A stretch of 64,000 nucleotides of DNA from Pelomicrobium methylotrophicum (GTDB lineage: Bacteria; Pseudomonadota; Gammaproteobacteria; Burkholderiales; UBA6910): positions 62,001 through 126,000 of the forward strand of contig NZ_VPFL01000002.1 in the NCBI RefSeq assembly GCF_008014345.1, written 5' to 3'. A program made the translations under genes and the position numbers. Positions within the stretch are counted from its first letter, which is position 1; each line of letters starts with the position of its first letter. The notes under the pieces were generated by a model, which searched no databases, was not told where the DNA came from, and was given only the letters and a program-made list of their open reading frames with translations. This document shows positions 41,640-50,199 of the stretch, piece after piece.

Positions 41640-41920
41640 CCTGAAATTCCTCCATGATTGGAGAGTACGGCATTCTGCCAGATCTTGCGATAGCCCTCGA
41701 CCATCCTCTCGATGACGAACTCATTGGCAATACGCTCGCGGTCGCGCAGAGCCTTGATCGCTTTCCGCATTGCACCGGCTTGCGCAGCGGCGTCGCGCGC
41801 CGGCACCACCCAGCCGGTATCGCCGAAGACGACAGCACATGGAAATCCACCGCGTTCATGATCGCCACAGCGCTCATCCGCCCCGCCTTTCCGTTCCGAA
41901 GAGGGCGGACATGACGACAC
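41640..41920 (-). pseudogene. Remnant of a GT4 glycosyltransferase
   Basis: One frame keeps IMNAVDFHVLSS and another keeps VVFGDTGWVVPARDAAAQAG, then IANEFVIERMVEGYRKIWQ. These match the donor-site and C-terminal parts of GT4 proteins such as those at 44111 and 45250. The EX7E segment between them is deleted and the frame shifted. Confidence 0.65.
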
Positions 41921-41955
41921 TTCTCCCCTCTCACTCTGAGAGTGTGGCCGGGGGT

Positions 41956-42231
41956 GAGGGCTTTCCTCAACTCCAAATGGTTGTAAATCTCGCCATTGAA
42001 GGCGATCACATACCGCCCACTCGCCGACACCATCGACTGATGCCCCGCGGGCGAAAGATCGAGGAGGGAAAGTCGCCGATGCGCGAGCGCAAGCCCGGCG
42101 GAATCATCCACCCACACGCCCGCGTTGTCCGGGCCGCGGTGGACGAGGGTGTCCGCCATGCGTTGCGCTGTGGCGCGGGCCGCGTTCCGTGGCGCGCCCT
42201 TCGGCGCCCCAAAGCCGGTCAGGCCGCACAT
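41956..42231 (-). pseudogene. 5' fragment of a second asparagine synthase gene
   Basis: The frame encodes about 92 residues starting MCGLTGFGAPKG and ending FNGEIYNHLELRKAL, clearly paralogous to the intact AsnB. It then runs into the GT4 remnant. The ATG at 42231 follows the vapC stop at 42233 immediately. Only part of the glutaminase domain is present, so it cannot be functional. Confidence 0.85.
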
Positions 42232-42232
42232 G

Positions 42233-42691
42233 TCATCGGCGCTTTCGCGGGGCTGCGGGATAAGCTTGCAGCGGATTGAAAAACCGCAGCCCGGCAAAGC
42301 GGCGAAAGTCGTTGTCGGCCGAGTGCAGGGTGTAGCCGTGCTCGATGGCGAGTGCAGCAAGATGGGCATCGGTCGTCAGATTGCCCGCCGTGCCGGAGAA
42401 TGCCAGAAGTTCCCGCAACACGTTCCAATGCGCCGGCCCCGGCGTGGCCCAACGCGCGGGCGGCTGTGACAGCCACTCGTCCACGTAGGCGATCGCCGCC
42501 TCCGGCGCGAGCGGCCGTTCGAACACGCGCGGCTGGGTGGTGAGGCGCAGGAACGCCAAAACCGACACCAGCGGAAAACCGACTGTTTCGGCTCCGGACA
42601 GCACTTCTTCCAACCACTTCCGCGCTGGTTCGTGTTGGGGAGAATCGCGGTTGACGGCATAAATGAGCAGGTTGGCATCGACCAGGATCAC
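42233..42691 (-). CDS. vapC: PIN-domain toxin (VapC type), TA locus 11
   Basis: This 152-aa protein has ILVDANLLIYAVNRDSPQHE, FPLVSVLAFLRLTTQPRVF, GNLTTDAHLAALAIEHG and LHSADNDFRRFAGLRFFNPL. This VapC subgroup typically contains TTDAHLAALA. It overlaps the antitoxin by 4 nt. Confidence 0.92.
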   Translation of the reverse strand: MILVDANLLIYAVNRDSPQHEPARKWLEEVLSGAETVGFPLVSVLAFLRLTTQPRVFERPLAPEAAIAYVDEWLSQPPARWATPGPAHWNVLRELLAFSGTAGNLTTDAHLAALAIEHGYTLHSADNDFRRFAGLRFFNPLQAYPAAPRKRR

Positions 42692-42951
42692 TTGCGCTGC
42701 TCCAGCTCGGCTAAAATCGCCTGATCCTCGAGCGTTTCGGCGACCCGTAGCGCATGAACCAGGTCCACGCCGGGCGCGGGCCGTCCCAGCGAGGCCGGCT
42801 TCAGGCGGTAGGGCCTGGCGGCCGGCGCGCGGCTTTGCAACCCAGCGCGCAACGTCTCGTTGACCACCTGCTTGAAAGGCTTGCCGGTTTGTGCGGCCAG
42901 CTGCTTCAGCTCCAACGCGAGGGCATCGTCCAAGGTCAGCGTGGTACGCAT
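42688..42951 (-). CDS. Ribbon-helix-helix antitoxin, TA locus 11
   Basis: This 87-aa protein has RTTLTLDDALALELKQLAAQ and GKPFKQVVNETLRAGL, an RHH domain usual for this VapC subgroup. A GGAAGGGAG ribosome-binding site precedes the ATG. Confidence 0.9.
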   Translation of the reverse strand: MRTTLTLDDALALELKQLAAQTGKPFKQVVNETLRAGLQSRAPAARPYRLKPASLGRPAPGVDLVHALRVAETLEDQAILAELEQRK

Positions 42952-43079
42952 CCAGATGTCTCCCTTCCAGGCATCAAAACATCACACAAATTCTAGCAAC
43001 CCTTCGTGCTTTTGGGGAAACGAGACGGAGTCCGAAGCGGATCAAACTCCGTCCAGGATCTCCTGGCGAGATCCTGCAA

Positions 43080-43133
43080 TCGCGCCTCCGCGACCACGCC
43101 CTTCGGCGCTCAAAGACTGCTCAGGTCGCACAT
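43080..43133 (-). pseudogene. Relic of an asnB 5' end
   Basis: The minus strand reads MCDLSSL-stop-APKGV, matching MCGLTGFGAPKG of the fragment at 42231, and the DNA around CGCCCTTCGGCGC matches too. Both are preceded on the plus-strand map by TA genes. It is very short, so the call rests on the pattern of copies. Confidence 0.5.
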
Positions 43134-43156
43134 GCTTGGAGCAAGCGGTGAATAAG

Positions 43157-43256
43157 TCCCCTCTCCCCCGCGGTCAGCGGGGGAGAGGGTTAGGGTGAGG
43201 GGGTAAAGCGCTGATTTTGCCCTCACCCCGTCCCTCTCCCAAAGAGAGAAGGGACG
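43157..43256. repeat. GC-rich CCCCTCTCCC / CCCTCACCCC repeat cluster
   Basis: CCCCTCTCCCCC pairs with GGGGGAGAGGG, followed by GGGTGAGGGGG and then CCCTCACCCC with TCCCTCTCCC. The stretch 42952-43292 carries only this cluster and the asnB relic. It could terminate transcription from both sides. Confidence 0.7.
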
Positions 43257-43292
43257 CATGCCGATGATTCTTGCCACTTGCGCAGAGCTTCC

Positions 43293-44126
43293 TCAAATCT
43301 TCCGATAAACATACTCATCACAACCCGAGCCGAAAATGCCCGGATCTCGGCCCCAAAACCTTCCGTGGCGGGCGAAGACACGAATCGGCGTAAAGTGGAG
43401 CCTTGCCATCCGGGCGGACACTTCGCCCGGGCTGATGGACTCATACGGCCAGCCACCCAGCCAGTCATGCACGTCGTGGTAGTAATCCATTCCGCGCTTG
43501 CCGCGATAGGCCGCCACATAGTCCGCAAACCGTCGGCCGGTCAACCGAAGGCCAAGGCGGAAAAGGGTCACATATACCCATCGTGCCCGCGCCTGGGCGA
43601 CAGGTGAGGCCTGCGCATACCATCGTTTCTCCCAACGCCAGAACGGGTCCATCCAGATTCGCCGATAGAGCGCAACCACGAGGAGCCCCTCGGGCGCCAC
43701 CATCCGCGCGGCACAGGCCAAAGCGCGGTCGAGGTCGCCGGTGTGGTGCAGTACCCCCCAGGAATACACCACATCGAAGGTACCCCATTCGGTCGGGTCG
43801 AGATCGAAGACGCTCTTTCGCTCGATGCGGTAGACGCCATCCGGCGCAAAACGGGAAAGCACCGCACGGGTGGTCGCCACGGAATCGGCGTCGATGTCCA
43901 CCGCCACCACCTCCCGCGCCCCGAGGCGAAGGGCCGCGAGACTGTGCACACCCGAGCCGCTTCCGATATCGAGAAAGCGCTTGCCATCGAGCCGCTCGCC
44001 GCCAAGAAGTCGCGAAAGCCCGGCTTCGGCCTCGCGCACTTCGGCCTCTGTGATCTTCGCTGCATACTCCGCCCAGTTGCGCCCGAAGGCGAAGTGGGTC
44101 TCCGCCCGTGTCAAGTCTTGGTCCAT
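43293..44126 (-). CDS. Class I SAM-dependent methyltransferase (methyltransferase 1)
   Basis: This 277-aa protein has motif I FLDIGSGSGVHSLAALRLGA and FDVVYSWGVLHHTGDLDRAL. The N-terminal THFAFGRNWAEYAAKI and C-terminal RGMDYYHDVHDWLGGWPYES match the methyltransferase at 46372. It probably methylates a sugar or a glycan end. It overlaps the upstream GT4 gene by 16 nt. Confidence 0.88.
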   Translation of the reverse strand: MDQDLTRAETHFAFGRNWAEYAAKITEAEVREAEAGLSRLLGGERLDGKRFLDIGSGSGVHSLAALRLGAREVVAVDIDADSVATTRAVLSRFAPDGVYRIERKSVFDLDPTEWGTFDVVYSWGVLHHTGDLDRALACAARMVAPEGLLVVALYRRIWMDPFWRWEKRWYAQASPVAQARARWVYVTLFRLGLRLTGRRFADYVAAYRGKRGMDYYHDVHDWLGGWPYESISPGEVSARMARLHFTPIRVFARHGRFWGRDPGIFGSGCDEYVYRKI

Positions 44127-45253
44127 CGGTCCTGTATCTTTTCGTAGAGTCGAGCATACGCCTGGGCGACGGCCTCGACGGAATAGACCGCCAGCAGCCG
44201 CTCCCGCCCGGCCCGCCCCATGGCCTGGCGCGCTTCAAAACCGCTATCCAGCAGGGCCTGCCACGCGTTGGCCAGCGCGCAAGCGTCGCCGCGCGGAACC
44301 ACGATCCCCGCATCCCCGACAATGATTCTGGCATCCCCCACGTCGGTCGCCGCCACCGGCACGCCACACAGCAGCGCCTCGGCGAGGGCATTCGAAAACG
44401 CTTCACCCCAGGAAGAAGAAGAGGAAGCGATGTCCAAGGCCGCGTTAAGCCGCGGGATATCCGCGCGCTCGCCCAGAAGATGAAGCCGTCCGGCCAGCGG
44501 CTTGTTATGGCAATGTGCGGCAAAGAGCGGATGGGCCGGCGTCACCTCGCGCCCGGCGAGCAGAAAATGCACATCAGGCCGCGCAAGGGCGAGGCGCGCC
44601 GCCGCATCGAGGAAAATTTCGTGCCCTTTCATGGGGTGGTAGCGGGCGATGAGCCCGATGAGCGGCGCATCCGGCGCGATGCCCAGTTCCGCGCGCACGC
44701 TGGCGCGCGCCGCAGCGTCCGGGCACCACTCGCGGCCGTCGAAGCCATTTCCGATCACCCACCCGCTTTCCCTCGCAAAACCGAAGGCTTCGTGCTGCGT
44801 GCGGGAAAGCGCGGCGTTGTAAACGATCCCGGCCACGCGATTCGACCATCGCGCCGAAAGCCGGATGACCGCGCGCGTGCCGGGTCTTTCCCTTTTGAGA
44901 TCGTAGAGCGACTGCCGAACGCCCCACACGACGGGTCGATCCAGCACCCGCCCCGCGATGCTTGCGGCGAGATTGCCGTGGTACATCCAGCCCTGGATCA
45001 CATCGGGCCGAAAACGCTTAGCGATGCTCACCAGCCGCGCGGCCGCCCAAGGCAGCCGCCAGGGCTGATCGAGGCCCAGATGCCACACCGGAACGCCCAA
45101 GGACTCGATTTCGCTCGACACCGGCCCGCGCGGCGCGAGCGACACTACCGCAGCATCAATTCGGCCCCCATGTAGACACGCAAGCAGCCGCCCGAGCTGC
45201 CGTTCCGCGCCGCCGGTCTGGAGACCGGTAATGATGTAGAGCACCCGCATCAA
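44111..45253 (-). CDS. Glycosyltransferase family 4
   Basis: This 380-aa GT-B enzyme has VLYIITGLQTGGAERQLGRL at the start and GLIARYHPMKGHEIFLDAAA in the middle. The donor site includes WGEAFSNALAEALLCGVP with EX7E, preceded by five Ser in a row. It overlaps the upstream GT4 by 4 nt and the next methyltransferase by 16 nt. Confidence 0.9.
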   Translation of the reverse strand: MMRVLYIITGLQTGGAERQLGRLLACLHGGRIDAAVVSLAPRGPVSSEIESLGVPVWHLGLDQPWRLPWAAARLVSIAKRFRPDVIQGWMYHGNLAASIAGRVLDRPVVWGVRQSLYDLKRERPGTRAVIRLSARWSNRVAGIVYNAALSRTQHEAFGFARESGWVIGNGFDGREWCPDAAARASVRAELGIAPDAPLIGLIARYHPMKGHEIFLDAAARLALARPDVHFLLAGREVTPAHPLFAAHCHNKPLAGRLHLLGERADIPRLNAALDIASSSSSWGEAFSNALAEALLCGVPVAATDVGDARIIVGDAGIVVPRGDACALANAWQALLDSGFEARQAMGRAGRERLLAVYSVEAVAQAYARLYEKIQDRWTKT

Positions 45254-46371
45254 CGCGTCCCATAAACTACTTGCATGGTACGCGACACCATGCGATCCAC
45301 TGAAAACTCCTCGACAATACGGGCCCTCGCTTGACGGCCGATGTCGGCGTTCTGTCCGATCCGGTCCAGCATTTTCAAGATCGCACCCGCCAAAGCAACC
45401 GGATCACGTGGAGGCGAGACTTCTCCAACCTTGCCAACGATGCGCGCGGAATCCCCGACATCGGTCACCACGCAAGGCCGTTCGCAGGCCATCGCCTCAG
45501 CAATGGCGTTGGAAAAGCCCTCGCCAAAAGAAGAAGAAGAAGAAGCGATGTCCAACGCGCTGTAGACGGCAGGAAGATCATTGCGCGGCCCCGCCCAGAC
45601 CACATGAGCAGCAATGTCGAGATCGGTGGCCAGTTGGTGCAGCCGTGCCCGATAATCGTCGGGACCGTCGCCGACGCAGACGAAGCGGATGTCGTTCCTT
45701 TCTTTGACAAGAATCGCCGCCGCCCGCAGAAAGGTTTCGTGGTCCTTCATGGGGTCAAGCCGCGCCACAAGCCCGATGAGAACCTCCTCTTCGCCGACCC
45801 CCCATTCCCGCCGCAGGCGCAGGCGCTCCGCCTCGCTGAAATGGAAGTACGCCGTATCGATCCCGTTCTCGATCACAACCATGGGCTTGGCAGGATAGCC
45901 CATCGCCTCATGCCAGCGCGCGCCGGCCTCCGAGTTACAGACGATGCTGTCTGCGAGCTGCGCCAGTCGGCTTGCGAGCCCCTGCTCCACCCGGTGCAGC
46001 CAGTCATAGCAGGCGGCGTCGACATTGGAAGCCCGCACGCCCCAAACGATGCGCGGCACAGCCGCAAACCGGCCGACGATAGCGGCAATCGTATTGGCCG
46101 TCGGCAGCCACGAATAGAGCACATCGGGCCGCTGCCGCCGCAACCAGCGCCACAGTCGCCAAAGAAAAGGCAGCACGTCCCATCGTCCCCGCTTGTCGAG
46201 ATCCGACACTGGAATCCCTGCCGCCTCCAGCTCCGGACGCAGTGCCCCACCCGGGTAGAACGTGAGCACCCGGACATCGACGCCGCGGGCATGCAACCCC
46301 TTGGCCAGCATCACGAGTTGCCGTTCCGCCCCGCCGATGTCCAGCGAGCGGATGAAAAGCGCCACGCGCAA
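45250..46371 (-). CDS. Glycosyltransferase family 4
   Basis: This 373-aa protein is similar to its neighbour: VALFIRSLDIGGAERQLVML, GLVARLDPMKDHETFLRAAA and FGEGFSNAIAEAMACERPCV. The same poly-Ser stretch is encoded here by five TCT codons in a row. Its start directly abuts the methyltransferase stop at 46372. Confidence 0.9.
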   Translation of the reverse strand: MRVALFIRSLDIGGAERQLVMLAKGLHARGVDVRVLTFYPGGALRPELEAAGIPVSDLDKRGRWDVLPFLWRLWRWLRRQRPDVLYSWLPTANTIAAIVGRFAAVPRIVWGVRASNVDAACYDWLHRVEQGLASRLAQLADSIVCNSEAGARWHEAMGYPAKPMVVIENGIDTAYFHFSEAERLRLRREWGVGEEEVLIGLVARLDPMKDHETFLRAAAILVKERNDIRFVCVGDGPDDYRARLHQLATDLDIAAHVVWAGPRNDLPAVYSALDIASSSSSFGEGFSNAIAEAMACERPCVVTDVGDSARIVGKVGEVSPPRDPVALAGAILKMLDRIGQNADIGRQARARIVEEFSVDRMVSRTMQVVYGTR

Positions 46372-47193
46372 TTACTGCTCCCTGACAAACACGAACTCGT
46401 TACAGCCGTAACCCTGGCGCGTGACCAGCTCCTGCAGGCGAAAGCCCCGGTCGCGGTAAAAGCGAAAGATCGCTTCAGGAGTGGCCACCTCATAAGGCCA
46501 GCCGCCGATCCAATCCACGACATCCCACCATGGCGACATGCCGCGTTCATTTTTGTAAGCGCGCCAGGAGGCGAAGGGCTTGAGATGGTAGATATCTCTC
46601 ACCAATGTGAGCCCCCAGGCTTGCAACAGCCCATAGGCAAGAAGCAGCGGTCGCAGCCAAACGTGGCGGTTGTAGGCGCGCTTAATTCTGGCCCAACGGC
46701 GTGACTTATAACCCTGATCGTTGTAGATCGCGATGAACAAGAGTCCTTGTGGCGCGACCAACGGAATGATATTTTCCAACGCCTGCCACATTGCCCCGGT
46801 GTGATGCAGCACGCCCCAGGAATAGACGATGTCGAACTGACCGAGCCGGCCGAGATAATCCCGATCCAGCACCGATCCTTGCTCGATCTGCCACGCGTCA
46901 TCGCCGGGAAAATAGCGGCGCTTCAGTTCCTGGGTACAGGCCACCGACTGTGGATCGTAGTCGAAGGAATGCACGACGGCCCCAAGCCGCCGCGCCGCCA
47001 GGCTGAAGAGACCGGAACCGCTGCCGGCATCCAGAAACCGCCGACCCTCGAGCCGCTCGAGCCCGAGCATGTCTTGTAGCGATTGCTCCGCCCGCGCAAT
47101 CCGCGTTTCGTCCAGAGTCTTCAAGAAACGGGCCCAGTTCGCTCCGAAGGCGAAGCGGTCTCGCCGGTGGATTTCGTCGATTGCCTCAGTCAT
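46372..47193 (-). CDS. Class I SAM-dependent methyltransferase (methyltransferase 2)
   Basis: This 273-aa protein has RRFLDAGSGSGLFSLAARRL and FDIVYSWGVLHHTGAMWQAL, and RGMSPWWDVVDWIGGWPYEV near the C-terminus. It is a paralogue of the enzyme at 43293. It overlaps the upstream GT4 stop by 8 nt. Confidence 0.88.
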   Translation of the reverse strand: MTEAIDEIHRRDRFAFGANWARFLKTLDETRIARAEQSLQDMLGLERLEGRRFLDAGSGSGLFSLAARRLGAVVHSFDYDPQSVACTQELKRRYFPGDDAWQIEQGSVLDRDYLGRLGQFDIVYSWGVLHHTGAMWQALENIIPLVAPQGLLFIAIYNDQGYKSRRWARIKRAYNRHVWLRPLLLAYGLLQAWGLTLVRDIYHLKPFASWRAYKNERGMSPWWDVVDWIGGWPYEVATPEAIFRFYRDRGFRLQELVTRQGYGCNEFVFVREQ

Positions 47194-48292
47194 CGGTCAA
47201 CACCTCTTCGATCATTTGTTCCCACAGCGCGAGCACGCGCTCCTTCGAAAAACGCTCCCGCACCTCCACTGCCGCCGCCCCGAGCCGCGCGCGCAGGGCA
47301 GCATCCCGCCAGAGCCTGTCGAGCGCCTGGGCGAGCGCGTCAACATCCTCCGGCGGCACGAGCAAGCCATTCTCGCCATGTTTTATGATTTCTCGCGGGC
47401 CACTGTCACAGTCGGCGGCGATGACCGGGCAGCCCATGGCCATCGCCTCCAATAGGACGTTAGGAAATCCCTCGTAGCGGGAGGGGAGCACGAAAGCCGT
47501 GCAGCGTGCCATCCACGTTTCCGGATCGCGCACCACCCCGGGCAGCAAGATGCGCTCGGCGATACTGAGCTCTTGCGCCAGGGTTTCGAGCGCCCGCCGT
47601 TCGGGCCCCTCGCCCAAAATCACCAGCCGTGCCCCGGCACGCGCAAACTCGCTCGCCGCAAAGGCCCGCAACAGCAGGTCGAAGCCCTTCTCCTGGTCGA
47701 GCCGCCCCACCGCCAGCAGTTCGTCCGTCGCCCGCCCGGTGTACGCTGCCGGTGGAAGTTCCCGTACAAAGTTGGGAACAACCCGCACCCGTCGGCCGGG
47801 TACGATGCCGACTGCCCAGCGAGCGACCGATTCGGTCTGCACGACCAGCCGGGCTGCCGCCGGATAGAGCAGGCGCCGCGCCAGGCGCCATGCACGACCA
47901 ACCGCATGACGTCTCGGATCGGTGCGCTCCGAGACGATCACCGGGATGCGGCTGCCGGCGAGCGCGACGAGCACGGTTACGTTCATCTGCACGATGAAGC
48001 TGATGACCACGTCCGGCCGCCACCTACGGACAGCACGCTGGATTGCCTGCGAGCGGCGCATGTTCCATCGCACGGCCTCCCAGAGGCTGTGGGAATCCCG
48101 CAGGAGATCGAGCCCGATACGCTCGACCGCCGGATGGAGCACGTAGTGATCTGCCGTGGTGCCCGAGAGGGTTAGCACCGCCACCTGTCGCCCCCGCGCG
48201 GCCCACGCATTGGCCATTTGGGAGATCATTCGCTCGGCGCCGCCCGCCTGGAGTGAAGATGCGATCAGTAAAACTCGTCGGTTATCAGGCAT
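47186..48292 (-). CDS. Glycosyltransferase family 4
   Basis: This 368-aa GT-B protein starts MPDNRRVLLIASSLQAGGAE. It has LAVGRLDQEKGFDLLLRAFA, YEGFPNVLLEAMAMGCPVIA (EX7E) and the DVDALAQALDRLW tail. The start at 48292 is preferred over 48349 because conserved sequence begins there. The first 373 bp of this locus (47962-48334) are copied in inverted orientation at 50200-50572. Confidence 0.9.
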   Translation of the reverse strand: MPDNRRVLLIASSLQAGGAERMISQMANAWAARGRQVAVLTLSGTTADHYVLHPAVERIGLDLLRDSHSLWEAVRWNMRRSQAIQRAVRRWRPDVVISFIVQMNVTVLVALAGSRIPVIVSERTDPRRHAVGRAWRLARRLLYPAAARLVVQTESVARWAVGIVPGRRVRVVPNFVRELPPAAYTGRATDELLAVGRLDQEKGFDLLLRAFAASEFARAGARLVILGEGPERRALETLAQELSIAERILLPGVVRDPETWMARCTAFVLPSRYEGFPNVLLEAMAMGCPVIAADCDSGPREIIKHGENGLLVPPEDVDALAQALDRLWRDAALRARLGAAAVEVRERFSKERVLALWEQMIEEVLTDD

Positions 48293-48334
48293 TTTTTTGG
48301 GAAACCCTGAAGCCCCTACAGTAAGGATGCAGAC
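47962..48334 (-). repeat. Inverted repeat, arm 1 (373 bp)
   Basis: It covers the 5' third of the GT4 gene and its upstream 42 bp. The matching arm at 50200-50572 is in opposite orientation with, by eye, one visible difference (TTACTG/TTGCTG). The two arms enclose the IS element and a methyltransferase gene. Confidence 0.9.
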
Positions 48335-48416
48335 TTTGACGGAGAGCATCCATTGGTGCCCAACCTCCCCAGTTCTGGGGTAATCCGAGCATATCTATAC
48401 ACCCAGACCTGCCTAG

Positions 48417-49248
48417 AACCTATCTCAAAATTGTTGTCTGTGCGCGCATGAGTTCCCAAAATTGGGTTCATGCTGCGTTTGAGCGATGAGCAATGGGAGC
48501 GAATTCGGGAGCATTTCCCTGAGGAGAACATTCCCGAAGGTCGCGCAGCGCGCAAGCCCGTGACGGCGCGCGAGGTGCTCGAAGCGGTGCTTTGGATTTT
48601 GAACACCGGCGCGCAGTGGCACGAGCTTGCGCAGTGCTACCCGAACGACAAGACGGTGCATCGGCGCTTTCAGCGCTGGTGCGAATGCGAGATACTGCGC
48701 GAGATCCTGAAGGACTTGGCCAACACGTTTCGCGAGGAAGGGGAGATTGACGAGCGCGAGAGCTTTATCGATGCCACCTTTGCCTCGGCCAAGGGCGGAG
48801 GCGAAGAGGTTGGCAAGACCAAGCGCGGCAAGGGCGTGAAGATCCTGGCGATCGTGGATCGCCATGGACTGCCGCTGTCGGTGAGCACGCATGCGGCCAA
48901 CCACCACGAGGTCACGCTGGTGCAGTTGAGCTTCGACTTCTACATGATCGAAGCAAAGCCCGAGAATCTTATTGGTGATCGCGCCTACGACAGCGACACC
49001 CTGGACCAGGAGCTGAAGAAGGAGGGCGTGGAACTCATTGCGCCGCATCGTTCCAACCGCAAGCTCAAGACCCAGGACGGGCGACGGCTTCGGCGCTACA
49101 AGCGGCGTTGGATCGTGGAGAGGTTCTTTGCCTGGCTGCAATGGAAGCGCCGCCTCTTGGTTCGCTGGGGATACTACGCCGCAAACTTCCTTGGTTTCGT
49201 GCAGTTAGCGTGTATCACCATGCTGCTAAGGCAATTTTGAGATAGGTT
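48417..49248 (+). mobile_element. IS5-family insertion sequence, complete (832 bp)
   Basis: Terminal inverted repeats AACCTATCTCAAAATTG are perfect over 17 bp. The element is flanked by CTAG on both sides (48413-48416 and 49249-49252), matching the CTAR target duplication of IS5-type elements. It carries one transposase gene. Confidence 0.93.
48470..49240 (+). CDS. IS5-family transposase
   Basis: This 256-aa DDE transposase has the N-terminal DUF4096-like MLRLSDEQWERIREHFPEE. The first catalytic Asp is in SFIDATFASAKGG, the second in NLIGDRAYDSDTL. The last is the Glu in RWIVERFFAWLQWKRRLLVR. It appears intact and fills the element. Confidence 0.93.
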   Translation: MLRLSDEQWERIREHFPEENIPEGRAARKPVTAREVLEAVLWILNTGAQWHELAQCYPNDKTVHRRFQRWCECEILREILKDLANTFREEGEIDERESFIDATFASAKGGGEEVGKTKRGKGVKILAIVDRHGLPLSVSTHAANHHEVTLVQLSFDFYMIEAKPENLIGDRAYDSDTLDQELKKEGVELIAPHRSNRKLKTQDGRRLRRYKRRWIVERFFAWLQWKRRLLVRWGYYAANFLGFVQLACITMLLRQF

Positions 49249-49259
49249 CTAGAAACCTC

Positions 49260-50048
49260 TCAGCCAGGCCTTCGAGCCGTGCATAGAATATAAGGAGATG
49301 TCCATCTGTTTGCCGGAAGTGGCATGTAAAGTCTATCCTCAAACCAGAAAAGGGCTTTGGAACCCCACCACAAAAGCCTTCGGAATACGCGGTTTTTCGT
49401 CACTAGAACCCCGCCGTTGAAAAAAAGGAAGAAGGTGCTTCGATGCACAACAAGTCCTGCCCTGTGATGCGCTTGTGCCAAGGCCTCTGCGGTCAACGGC
49501 ACGTGTATCTCATACACAGAGGAATCCAGTTGCCTTTGCAGCCATCCCGGTAGGCCAGTAATGTTGGGGATGATGGTGATGAGCCATCCCCCGGGTTTGA
49601 GGAATGCAGCACAGGCAGAAACCGCCTGTGCGGTCTCAGGGAAATGCTCAATCAATCCGAAAGATACCCCTATGTCATATTTCCCAAGGAGTTGCTGTGG
49701 TGGGTGATAAATGTCAGCACAATAAATCTCCCCCGGCACACCCGCCATCACCAAGACTTCCTCAGCCATGCGGCAGCCGATAGCGGTATAATCAATCCCC
49801 GTAACCGAACAGCCAAATTGCCTATGGAAATAGGGAAGCCATTGAGAGCGGGCGCAACCAAACTCGATCAGCCTCGACCCTGCGGGAATGTCTTGTGAAG
49901 CGAAAAAATGGCTGAAGAAGAGATGCAGCCTGCGATTAACAAAATTGCCTAGGCTTTGATCTTCCGGATCGACGGGTTGCGGTATGCCCCCGGATTGCCA
50001 CAATTCTTCCCAATAAGAGCGAGGCGCTTTCGCGCGGTCATCAACCAC
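49260..50048 (-). CDS. Class I SAM-dependent methyltransferase (methyltransferase 3)
   Basis: This 262-aa protein has RSYWEELWQSGGIPQPVDPE, motif I SRLIEFGCARSQWLPYFHRQ and DIGVSFGLIEHFPETAQAVS. It ends 12 bp after the IS target duplication (reading leftward). It lies between the IS and the IS fragment, inside the large inverted repeat. Lower GC wobble use than its neighbours hints at separate acquisition. Confidence 0.85.
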   Translation of the reverse strand: MVDDRAKAPRSYWEELWQSGGIPQPVDPEDQSLGNFVNRRLHLFFSHFFASQDIPAGSRLIEFGCARSQWLPYFHRQFGCSVTGIDYTAIGCRMAEEVLVMAGVPGEIYCADIYHPPQQLLGKYDIGVSFGLIEHFPETAQAVSACAAFLKPGGWLITIIPNITGLPGWLQRQLDSSVYEIHVPLTAEALAQAHHRAGLVVHRSTFFLFFNGGVLVTKNRVFRRLLWWGSKALFWFEDRLYMPLPANRWTSPYILCTARRPG

Positions 50049-50092
50049 TTCCTACTCCTTCCCTTCTGACAACATAGGTCACAATCCAGTAG

Positions 50093-50196
50093 AACCTATC
50101 ACAAAATTGTTGTCTGTGCGCGCATGAGTTCCCAAAATTGGGTTCATGCTGCGTTTGAGCGATGAGCAATGGGAGCGAATTCGGGAGCATTTCCCT
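50093..50196 (+). mobile_element. 5' fragment of the same IS (104 bp)
   Basis: It matches 48417-48520 except for a small change in the terminal repeat (AACCTATCACAAAATTG). It contains the first 17 transposase codons, which run in frame into the copied GT4 leader. It marks a rearrangement by recombination at IS copies. Confidence 0.9.
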
Positions 50197-50199
50197 AAT

